Assembly: GCA_003537755.1 (NCBI GenBank)
Contig: DPQS01000075.1
Span: forward strand, 51,096-64,324
From: Clostridiales bacterium
Lineage (GTDB): Bacteria > Bacillota > Clostridia > Christensenellales > CAG-314
DNA: 13,229 bases
Direction: 5' to 3'
Below the pieces are notes generated by a model. The model ran no database searches and was not told the DNA's origin. It was given only the letters and a program-made list of their open reading frames with translations. The translations under genes were made by a program, and so were the position numbers. This document shows positions 6,940-13,229 of the stretch, piece by piece (position 1 is the first letter of the stretch; each line of letters starts with the position of its first letter).

Positions 6940-9120
6940 CTATTCCGTTAGCGTTATTTCGTTTTTGCCGACCTGCAGTGACGTCGATTTGCCGTTGTAA
7001 ACAACACTGACGTTCAGTCCGTCCGTAACGAAAATTTGCATACGTATATTATTTTTTTGTCTTTTCCATTCCACTTTAACAACTTTACCGTCGTACATTG
7101 CGCTGCCGTCGGCATGACGCAACTTGCGAGGAAACACCGGTCGCAACACCACGTTCGTCGCATATTCTTTCTCGGGGAAGCCAAGCAGCACCTTGGGTAA
7201 AAATTCCGCAACCGCGCCGAACATCGGGTGCGCATGAGAACACCACTTTGTGTCCAGATACTCCCATATAGTCGTTTCACCGCGTTTTTTCAGGTAACCG
7301 AATGAGCCTTTCTTTGTTGCAGACAACAAGTCGAATGCCAAGTCTGTTTTACCGTGAGCAATCAGTTGTTCCACAAGTATGTATGTGCCGATAAACCCTG
7401 TATCGAAACGACAATCTGCCGTATATTTGTTAACAAGGTTTGTCAGCGTCCGTTCGTCACCGAGTCCCGCCGCCAGCGCAAAGGCATCAGCCCCTTGCAC
7501 ACCGCCGGCAAAACTGCCTGTTTTGTCATCGTAAAACGCACACGTTACGCTTTTTTGATACTTTTTACGCAATTCGGCGAAGCTGTTTGCGAGTTCGGGT
7601 TGTCCCACCTCCGTCGCAAGGTACGCCGCTTTGTCAAGCATCGATACAAACAGTGTCGTGTTGACAAATTCCTGCGGAATTACCACGTCAAGCGTAGCCC
7701 AGTCACCAAGGCACCAGCCGCCGTTTTCTTCACGGCAGACAAGTCCGTTGTCTGTACGTGTCGTGATGTAATCGAGCCATTTTGTAATGTGAGGCAACAC
7801 TTCCCTCACCAACGACTTGTCACCGTAGTGCATGTAAAACGCATACGGAACCTGTACAATTGCGCCACCCCAGCCTACGGGACCTCCACCACCGCCGTAA
7901 AAAGGCGCTGTGTGCTGGACGTGTCCGTTGTGTATGTTCTGACAATCGCAAATGTCGCGTATCCACTTACGGTAAAACGCTTCGCTACCGAACAACGTCA
8001 TTGTCGCCGAAGCGGTAATTTGTCCGTCGCCCGTATATCCGAGCCGCTCTCTGTGCGGACAGTCCGACGGAATTCCGTCATGCATGTTGATGAGTTGCGT
8101 ACGTTGGTAAGCAGTATACAGCCAGTTAAGCACGGCATTGCCGCAATTAAACGTAGTGCGGTGCGACAAATCGGTGTGCACCACATCCACGCACACCACT
8201 TCGGCGTTGCCGTCCACCTCGAAATACCTGAATGCCTGTTTGCAAAACTTGGGGTACAGTTCCCTTTCCTTCCCGTCAAGTACGTATTTCATCAGTTGCA
8301 ACTGTCGTTCGCCACGATCGTTGACAATATCTCCGCCTGCGGAGTTGACATCCAACTCGCCGTCCCGTGTAATACACTCACTGTGATTTACCGTGACAAC
8401 GTCGCCTTCGACGCCGCATGTGCGCAAACGCACCCAACCGCTGACGGTTTCGCCCACGTCGCAGACACGTTTGCTTCCATGTTGCGCAACAAGTTTCGGC
8501 ACAACGGTGCGTACCACTCGCTCGGCAGGACATGTTTGCAAAGTAAAAGTGGTTTCAAAGTTACCTTCGACAGTCACATTGCCGTACTCTAGCGTTTTGC
8601 CGAGTATCCGCAAGTCCTGCGTTTCGCCGTAAAACAAGTTGTTGTCCGTAACTTCCGTTTGTCGCCAGACTTCGCTGCCGTCGGACAATACTTCGTGTCG
8701 GTTGCCCTGCTCGTCGACATAGCGCAAACTGAACCGAGCAACAAGTTTGTTGCCGAATTCCAGATGTCCTTCGGCTGTGCGTTTTGTCTGACGATACCAG
8801 CCGTTGCCTAATCGCACAGACAGTATGTTGTCGCCGCATTCGAGCAAATTCGTCACGTCATATCGACAAAAGTACACGCGATGAGTCATTTTGTCCGTAA
8901 TCGGGTACAACAGATTGTTTAGCGGTCGTTCGCGGTAGTCGGAAAAAACGGGGTTAAACAAATCATCGGTTACCGCTTCGCCGTTGATTTCGGCAAGAAA
9001 GTACCCCAGCCCTGTAATATCCAGTATTGCCGAGCGCACCTTGCCAAGCGAAAATTTCTTTTCTATACACGGTGCCTGTTCTGCTTCCGTTGCGGCAATC
9101 CATTTTGCATGTTCTATCAT
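6940..9120 (-). CDS. Glycoside hydrolase family 78 alpha-L-rhamnosidase
   Basis: This 726-residue enzyme should cleave terminal alpha-L-rhamnose with inversion (EC 3.2.1.40 by family). Domains in order are an N-terminal rhamnosidase jelly roll (about 20-190, including GNGWYR at 105-110), a second beta domain (about 210-320), the (alpha/alpha)6 barrel (about 320-650) and a C-terminal beta domain (about 650-726). The signature DGIPSDCPHRERLGYTGDGQ is at 348-367, with the predicted general acid E358. TTIWEYLD at 616-623 supplies the likely general base E620, followed by SHAHPMFGAVAEFL. A glycine run GGGGG at 409-413 lies in a barrel loop. The protein is at the short end for the family and has no signal peptide, so it is presumably cytoplasmic. 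The ATG at 9120 fits the family N-terminus (AKWI) but has no clear Shine-Dalgarno box. It follows the oxidoreductase by 68 nt. Confidence 0.93.
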   Translation of the reverse strand: MIEHAKWIAATEAEQAPCIEKKFSLGKVRSAILDITGLGYFLAEINGEAVTDDLFNPVFSDYRERPLNNLLYPITDKMTHRVYFCRYDVTNLLECGDNILSVRLGNGWYRQTKRTAEGHLEFGNKLVARFSLRYVDEQGNRHEVLSDGSEVWRQTEVTDNNLFYGETQDLRILGKTLEYGNVTVEGNFETTFTLQTCPAERVVRTVVPKLVAQHGSKRVCDVGETVSGWVRLRTCGVEGDVVTVNHSECITRDGELDVNSAGGDIVNDRGERQLQLMKYVLDGKERELYPKFCKQAFRYFEVDGNAEVVCVDVVHTDLSHRTTFNCGNAVLNWLYTAYQRTQLINMHDGIPSDCPHRERLGYTGDGQITASATMTLFGSEAFYRKWIRDICDCQNIHNGHVQHTAPFYGGGGGPVGWGGAIVQVPYAFYMHYGDKSLVREVLPHITKWLDYITTRTDNGLVCREENGGWCLGDWATLDVVIPQEFVNTTLFVSMLDKAAYLATEVGQPELANSFAELRKKYQKSVTCAFYDDKTGSFAGGVQGADAFALAAGLGDERTLTNLVNKYTADCRFDTGFIGTYILVEQLIAHGKTDLAFDLLSATKKGSFGYLKKRGETTIWEYLDTKWCSHAHPMFGAVAEFLPKVLLGFPEKEYATNVVLRPVFPRKLRHADGSAMYDGKVVKVEWKRQKNNIRMQIFVTDGLNVSVVYNGKSTSLQVGKNEITLTE

Positions 9121-9188
9121 ATCGTTTATCGTTTAAGTCAGAGGCTTTTTGTCAAAGAAGTCGTTTTTAGTTGCCACATCAAGAGTTT

Positions 9189-10349
9189 TTACTTAATTTC
9201 AAACGCAACTCCTCGTGACGCAAGGCGCGGCTTTACTTGTTCGTAAATATCGGCAACCGACTTGTTTTGTTCAATCGCCACCGCCGCGGCAATACCCGCA
9301 GCCTGTCCCGTCAGACAACAACAAGGCACTACGCGAAGCACATGCGCACCGTTGCCGTCTGCACTTACCACACGCCCCGCACACAACAAGTTGGGGAAGT
9401 CGGCGTTGTACAGACACCCGTAAGGGATGTCGAAGCGGTAGTCGCAGTGAGCAAAGTCGCCCGTGCTGCCGATAGAATTTGCAACGGGTCTGTCAATATC
9501 CTCCTCGCGCCCGAGGAACGTTTCCGCACCCACAATGGCGCGGATAAGCCGTATTTGAGGCAATTCCGGCAGAGCAAGTATTTCGCGCTCGTTTTTGTTT
9601 GTGTCGGCGTAGTGCGCCAGCGTCGTTTGCTTACTTCGGCAAATGTAGTCGTTTTCGACGTCGGAGGTTACTTCGCCGATTGTGTCCGCGCCCAGCTTAA
9701 ACCACTGCCAATGGCGCAATTTCGTCATATTGCCGCTGTCGGCAAAGTCGCTTGCACGCTTGCGATTTGTGTCATGCACAACATAAGTTTGCGTGTTGGC
9801 GTACGTCCTTGTCGGCACACCCGCGCGGTTTGCAATTGTCGCTTCGCCGGTGCAATCGATTACCACTTTGCACGGGTACAGCAGTCGTCCGTCGATGTTT
9901 TCCACCGTTATGCCTACAACAATGTTGCCGACTGTCTCCGGATAGGTAGCCACTGCGTCGTACAGCAAAGTGACGCCGTTTTTGCGCAAGATGTCATCGA
10001 GTGCCAAAGAGAAAAACGTCGGGGAAAAATTGGTTGAATACCTGTCGCTCGACTGTTCGTTACCGCTTGTTCCGCCCCAGATTTCCGGCAGATTGTCGTA
10101 ACCGCAACCGACGGCAAGTCGTATCATCTCTTCCGCCATGCCGCTCATCATCTTCCGTCCTTCGCCGTCACACAACGGCTCAAACCAACTGATAAGCCCT
10201 ATTGTTGCAAGTCCGCCGAGATTGATGTGCTTTTCAACAAGCAACACGGATTTGTTTTCTCTTGCGGCGGCAAGCGCGGCGCAACAGCCTGCAATACCGC
10301 CACCCACGACAATAACGTCGTAACCTTGTTTTTTTGTAGAAGTAATCAT
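9189..10349 (-). CDS. FAD-dependent oxidoreductase (FAD_oxidored family)
   Basis: This 386-residue flavoprotein opens with a classic dinucleotide-binding fold. YDVIVVGGGIAGCCAALAAA at residues 10-29 contains G16-x-G18-x-x-G21, followed by the acidic E39 at the end of the second strand and HINLGGLAT at 41-49. Near the C-terminus are NLLCAGRVVSADGNGAH and RVVPCCCLTGQAAGIAAAVA (339-358), matching the second FAD-contact region of PF12831-type oxidoreductases. Three consecutive cysteines at 343-345 are notable; the family often has one or two there. The substrate is unknown. In this context a sugar or sugar-derived hydroxyl is plausible but unproven. The ATG at 10349 is preceded by GAGG with six bases of spacing; a TTG at 10364 would overlap that site and is unlikely. 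It is the first gene of the six-gene block, directly downstream of the TTAAC box cluster. Confidence 0.88.
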   Translation of the reverse strand: MITSTKKQGYDVIVVGGGIAGCCAALAAARENKSVLLVEKHINLGGLATIGLISWFEPLCDGEGRKMMSGMAEEMIRLAVGCGYDNLPEIWGGTSGNEQSSDRYSTNFSPTFFSLALDDILRKNGVTLLYDAVATYPETVGNIVVGITVENIDGRLLYPCKVVIDCTGEATIANRAGVPTRTYANTQTYVVHDTNRKRASDFADSGNMTKLRHWQWFKLGADTIGEVTSDVENDYICRSKQTTLAHYADTNKNEREILALPELPQIRLIRAIVGAETFLGREEDIDRPVANSIGSTGDFAHCDYRFDIPYGCLYNADFPNLLCAGRVVSADGNGAHVLRVVPCCCLTGQAAGIAAAVAIEQNKSVADIYEQVKPRLASRGVAFEIK

Positions 10350-10409
10350 CTTACACCTCTTCAAAAAGTTTGTAGTTTGTCTTTTTAATACTACACAAGC
10401 AGTCGATTA

Positions 10410-10434
10410 TTAACACCGTTAACTGCATTTAACG
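10410..10434 (-). promoter_or_regulatory. Cluster of three TTAAC boxes with palindromes (candidate operator)
   Basis: On the plus strand TTAAC occurs at 10410-10414, 10419-10423 and 10429-10433, at periods of 9 and 10 bases, close to one helical turn. The outer part also forms a perfect inverted repeat: CGTTAA at 10417-10422 and TTAACG at 10429-10434 with a 6-base spacer. A second one is TTAAC/GTTAA at 10410-10420 with a 3-base... centre ACC-type loop when read across 10410-10420. The cluster is 60-85 bases before the oxidoreductase start in the only sizeable gap ahead of the operon. This fits a regulator-binding site. A weak terminator for the upstream surface gene is the alternative, but no T-run follows. 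I see no convincing -35/-10 pair. Confidence 0.4.
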
Positions 10435-10466
10435 TTACACTTTGCACAGTTTAATACAAATTGCTG

Positions 10467-13229
10467 TCATTTACCGAACGTTACAACGCCTGTCGTTTCG
10501 TCTATGTGCCAGTAGTTGCAGGACGTTGCAAAACTTTGCACGGCTTGCCAGGCATCGACATCCGACTTCAACAGACTACTGCTTGCAAAACCGTGTCCGC
10601 AGCCGTTTGTGCCGTTGTCCACGTAGCTTACGTAGCCTTGCGGCACAACGCCGTAAATGCCGTATGCAAGTTCCTGCGCGTGTCTGCTGCCAAGTATTCC
10701 GTAGGTGCTACCGCTTGCTATTTCGGCGGCAGAAGCGTCTACATACACGTTTTCAACCGTTGCGTTTCCGCGGGCAAGTATCGTTTGTCCGCTTGTAACA
10801 CCGATTTTTTTGTACTGCACGTAAATGTTTGAAATGGTTCCGTTTGTCGTACGGGTAAGCAACGTAATACCGTTCATTGTCACGTTTGTGAAACCGATAT
10901 TTTTAAGTGCGGCATCGGGTTTCATTTCGCCGACAAATGTTGCGTGGTCTCTTGCCACATTTGCCACAAGTCCGTCGATTACGTATCCGCAGCCGTCAAA
11001 CGTGCCGCTGAATCCGCCTGCGCCGTCCCAGGCGTCCTCGTCGGCGTACACCATGGCGATACTTCCGCTTGCGCTTGCAATGTTGTTGCCCAGTTCAAAG
11101 TATCCGCCGTAATTGTGACTGCCGTACGTTTTGCCGTCGTTTTCACACGCAAGAGCAATTTTGACCCATGCGGCATAGTCGTCGACTGTTTTGATAACCT
11201 TGCTGATAAGCAGTACGGGAAAGTTTATTGTATATCTTGTGTATTCTGCGTCTACTACAATCTGCACGGTTTGGTTGCCGTACATGTAGCCGAACAAATT
11301 TGCCGTAACGTTGTTGCTTGCTGCACCGAAACCGTTGACGGAAACAAGCGTGTAGTTGCTTGTACCGACAATGTCGGCAATGTTTATGTCAATCACTTTG
11401 CCGTTGTTCAGTGTGCCGTCGTTGTTTATATCCAGCTCCACGCGTACGCGTCCATCCTCGGGCACGGTGATTGTTTCTTGTCTGAATTCCGGCTCCACAT
11501 ATGTCTTTACGCCGAAACCGATTTTGCCGTCGTCGACGTCGATATGCCACAGGTTGCCGTCCCAATCGGACATACCTGCAAACACTTCGCTTTTTTTCAG
11601 CTCGTCGGAGCCGAAGAAAACTTTCTTTGCAAAAGACTTCTTGTAGTCGTCGTTTGTAAAATCCTGGTTGCTTTCAATCGTCACCTTGCCGCTTTCGACG
11701 TCCTGCAACGAATAGTTGTCGCCAAACAGGCAAATAAAGTTTTTAAGGTCGGCTTCGCGGTTGTCCGTCATCAGCAGAAATTTGTTGCCGTTGCCGCTTA
11801 TTTGTGCACTTGTAACGTCTACAACCAATCTGTTTACTTTAAGGTTTGCGTTGTAAAGCGTACCGCTGTAACCGTCGGGGCTTGCACCGCTGATTTTGTT
11901 GTACTGCACATACACGTTTTGCACGGTGCCTGCGCCGGTGTGAACAAGAAACGAACCTTCGTTTGCCTCGAAACTCGCATTGACAAAACCGATGTTTTTC
12001 AGCACTCCGTCACGGTGCATAACGGAAATAAACGCATTACCGTTGTTTGTCGTTTTCGTAAGTCCGCTTATGACATATCCTTTGCCGTCGATTACACCGC
12101 AGAAGCCCTGGCTTCCGTTGCCGTTGAAATCCGTCACGGTGCGGTCAACAAACTCCGACATGCCGCCGTTTACCGTGATGTTGTCGCCAAGCACGAAGTA
12201 TCCGCCAAACAACCTGCTGTCTTTTTTGCAGGCAGCCTTGGACAGCGCGCCCATGCTCATGTAGTCTTGCTTGGACTTGACAACCAGTGTGTACAAGTCG
12301 ATTTCCGCACGGTACCTTGCACGGGTTGTTTCGCAAAGCAACGTTACGTTTTCGCCGTATTCGGATACGGGCATTTCTTCTAGCTTGTTGCGGTCAAGTA
12401 CCAGTTTGCCGTCGTTTACGGCAGAACCTACCGGATAGTTACCTATTGTTGCCGAGGTCAATTCTCCCGCAAGTTGTCTGTCAAAAACGATGTCGGACAA
12501 TCTGCCCGCTTCCACCGTTTTGTTTACAGCCGACACCGACAGTAACGGTTTGGATACGGATACGTCAATCACAAATCCGCTTGTCTTGTATGTGCCGCGT
12601 ACTTTTGTCGTACCCTTGCCCGTCGCTACTATCTGCCCGTCGACTACGGTTGCAATCTGTTCATCATCCGATGTGTAATCGATTGTCGCATTGTCGATCG
12701 TTTGTCCGTTTTCCGTAACTTTTACGTCGGGAGTAATTGCAGTGAGATAATCGTCTATCGCGTAAGTACTAAGCTCGACGCCGTAGCCGCCGACTGTCGG
12801 TGCAAGGTTTGTAACGTCAAACACAATGCCCGCATCTATTACCGACACGTTTACCGCCGCGCTCAACGCCACGCCGGCATATTCCGCGTACACAACATAC
12901 CCGGTAGTGCCGTATGCCTTTGCCGTAAACAAAAATCCGTTTGTTTCGTTGTCGACGGTAACAATGCCTTCTGTCCCGCCGTCGGCAAGAGTACAACCGA
13001 ATTGCGCCTTGGCGGTACAGTCGCTTCCCTTGTAAATGAGTTTAGTCAACAACAAATAGTCGTCGCCAACGGTAAGAGCTATCTCGTCCGTGCTGACGGT
13101 AAGTATCGGCGCAATGTAGCTGTTGACAACCAACACGGCGCAGGTTGCCTTGCCGTTTGCCGTAGTCACTTCTATTTCGGCGGTGCCTTCGGCAACAGCC
13201 GTAACCATGCCGTTGTCGTCAACCGTTGC
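10467..13229 (-). CDS. Large surface-type protein with Ig-like domains and twin beta-rich modules, 5' end outside the window
   Basis: These are the C-terminal 920 residues of a larger protein; the frame is open at the right edge. The numbering used here counts the Met encoded at 13208 as residue 1. The visible start, with GMVTAVAEGTAEIEVTT, is the end of a Big_2-type Ig-like domain. A second Ig-like stretch spans about 30-125, and a third with YTSDDEQIATVVDGQIVATG is at about 178-197. Two homologous modules follow at about 308-567 and 670-913. Each has GGYF-x-LG(D/N)NI, GF-x-G-x-x-DG-x-GYVI-x-GL, LKNIGF, VYVQY or IYVQY, and a closing WHID strand. The short LKNIGF-type repeats recall GLUG-like beta-helix or beta-sandwich modules of surface proteins. 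No LPXTG motif, transmembrane segment or dockerin pair is present at the C-terminus, so any anchor must lie upstream or the protein is released. A signal peptide would be outside the window. Adhesion or glycan binding is an inference. Confidence 0.82.
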   Translation of the reverse strand, partial: ATVDDNGMVTAVAEGTAEIEVTTANGKATCAVLVVNSYIAPILTVSTDEIALTVGDDYLLLTKLIYKGSDCTAKAQFGCTLADGGTEGIVTVDNETNGFLFTAKAYGTTGYVVYAEYAGVALSAAVNVSVIDAGIVFDVTNLAPTVGGYGVELSTYAIDDYLTAITPDVKVTENGQTIDNATIDYTSDDEQIATVVDGQIVATGKGTTKVRGTYKTSGFVIDVSVSKPLLSVSAVNKTVEAGRLSDIVFDRQLAGELTSATIGNYPVGSAVNDGKLVLDRNKLEEMPVSEYGENVTLLCETTRARYRAEIDLYTLVVKSKQDYMSMGALSKAACKKDSRLFGGYFVLGDNITVNGGMSEFVDRTVTDFNGNGSQGFCGVIDGKGYVISGLTKTTNNGNAFISVMHRDGVLKNIGFVNASFEANEGSFLVHTGAGTVQNVYVQYNKISGASPDGYSGTLYNANLKVNRLVVDVTSAQISGNGNKFLLMTDNREADLKNFICLFGDNYSLQDVESGKVTIESNQDFTNDDYKKSFAKKVFFGSDELKKSEVFAGMSDWDGNLWHIDVDDGKIGFGVKTYVEPEFRQETITVPEDGRVRVELDINNDGTLNNGKVIDINIADIVGTSNYTLVSVNGFGAASNNVTANLFGYMYGNQTVQIVVDAEYTRYTINFPVLLISKVIKTVDDYAAWVKIALACENDGKTYGSHNYGGYFELGNNIASASGSIAMVYADEDAWDGAGGFSGTFDGCGYVIDGLVANVARDHATFVGEMKPDAALKNIGFTNVTMNGITLLTRTTNGTISNIYVQYKKIGVTSGQTILARGNATVENVYVDASAAEIASGSTYGILGSRHAQELAYGIYGVVPQGYVSYVDNGTNGCGHGFASSSLLKSDVDAWQAVQSFATSCNYWHIDETTGVVTFGK
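10470..11201 (-). repeat. C-terminal copy of the twin surface-protein module
   Basis: This encodes residues 670-913 (Met at 13208 as residue 1): TVDDYAAW, GGYFELGNNI, GFSGTFDGCGYVIDGL, ALKNIGFTNVTM, ISNIYVQYKKI and CNYWHIDETTGVVTFGK in the same order as the upstream copy. It ends at the stop codon. The copies are clearly homologous as proteins but diverged as DNA, so the duplication is old. Confidence 0.7.
11508..12287 (-). repeat. Upstream copy of the twin surface-protein module
   Basis: This encodes residues 308-567: KQDYMSMG, GGYFVLGDNI, GFCGVIDGKGYVISGL, VLKNIGFVNASF, VQNVYVQYNKI and GNLWHIDVDDGKIGFG. It is about 15 residues longer than the C-terminal copy. The two are separated by a roughly 100-residue beta-type linker (568-669) that includes an isolated DINNDGTLNNG loop. 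Confidence 0.7.

Noticed and set aside
10350..10364. TTG at 10364 as the oxidoreductase start
   Set aside because: That codon sits on top of the GAAGAGG ribosome-binding site used by the ATG at 10349, which begins just before the Rossmann fold.
10417..10434. Catabolite-response element (cre) in the gap before the oxidoreductase
   Set aside because: The sequence is palindromic but lacks the TG-N-AA-N-CG-N-T spacing of a cre site.
11409..11432. Dockerin domain in the surface protein
   Set aside because: Only a single loop-like segment is present, without the paired repeat and helices of a dockerin.
10944..12383. A 479-codon plus-strand open frame opposite the surface protein, with similar frames at 7354-8592, 9237-10037, 6247-6951 and 16-660
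   Set aside because: All are in-register mirror frames of real genes, have no family motifs, and lack convincing ribosome-binding sites.
1..13229. CRISPR array, tRNA, rRNA, insertion sequence or phage genes
   Set aside because: No short regularly spaced DNA repeats, cloverleaf-like sequences, transposase motifs or terminal inverted repeats were seen; the repeats present are protein-domain repeats.

Overview
The window looks like accessory carbohydrate-metabolism DNA from an anaerobic, probably gut-associated low-to-mid-GC Bacillota (Clostridia-like) genome. The evidence is indirect: strong AGGAGG-type ribosome-binding sites, a Gram-positive style lipoprotein, very large Ig-like surface proteins, and catabolic genes of families common in uncultured gut Clostridia. 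No rRNA, tRNA, mobile element or CRISPR array is visible. The taxonomic placement is an inference.

Every convincing gene is on the minus strand, so transcription runs from right to left. From the right edge: (a) 13229-10467 is the 3' part of a large surface-type protein with bacterial Ig-like domains and two tandem copies of a beta-rich module. (b) A 117-nt gap carries a cluster of TTAAC boxes. (c) 10349-1398 holds six genes in one direction with gaps of 23 to 124 nt: an FAD-dependent oxidoreductase, a GH78 alpha-L-rhamnosidase, a small concanavalin-A-fold protein, a small CBM9/DOMON-like protein, a DUF4127 protein and a GH2 beta-mannosidase. (d) A 185-nt gap contains an inverted repeat. (e) 1212-1 is the 5' part of a lipoprotein built from tandem Ig-like (MBG-type) repeats that runs off the left edge.

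The six-gene block reads as an intracellular glycan-breakdown locus. None of the six proteins has a recognisable signal peptide, and two are exo-glycosidases for terminal alpha-L-rhamnose and beta-D-mannose. The other four are an oxidoreductase, a jelly-roll protein, a carbohydrate-binding-like protein and a DUF4127 protein. The flanking surface proteins could bind glycan or host and neighbouring-cell surfaces, but nothing in the window proves a shared substrate. No transporter, regulator or sugar kinase/isomerase is present, so import and downstream metabolism must be encoded elsewhere. The most interesting possibility is that the oxidoreductase and the small ConA-fold protein add a non-classical (for example oxidative, 3-keto type) glycoside-cleavage route beside the two classical hydrolases. 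That is a hypothesis only. No intergenic stretch exceeds 300 bases, and I found no convincing rho-independent terminator.
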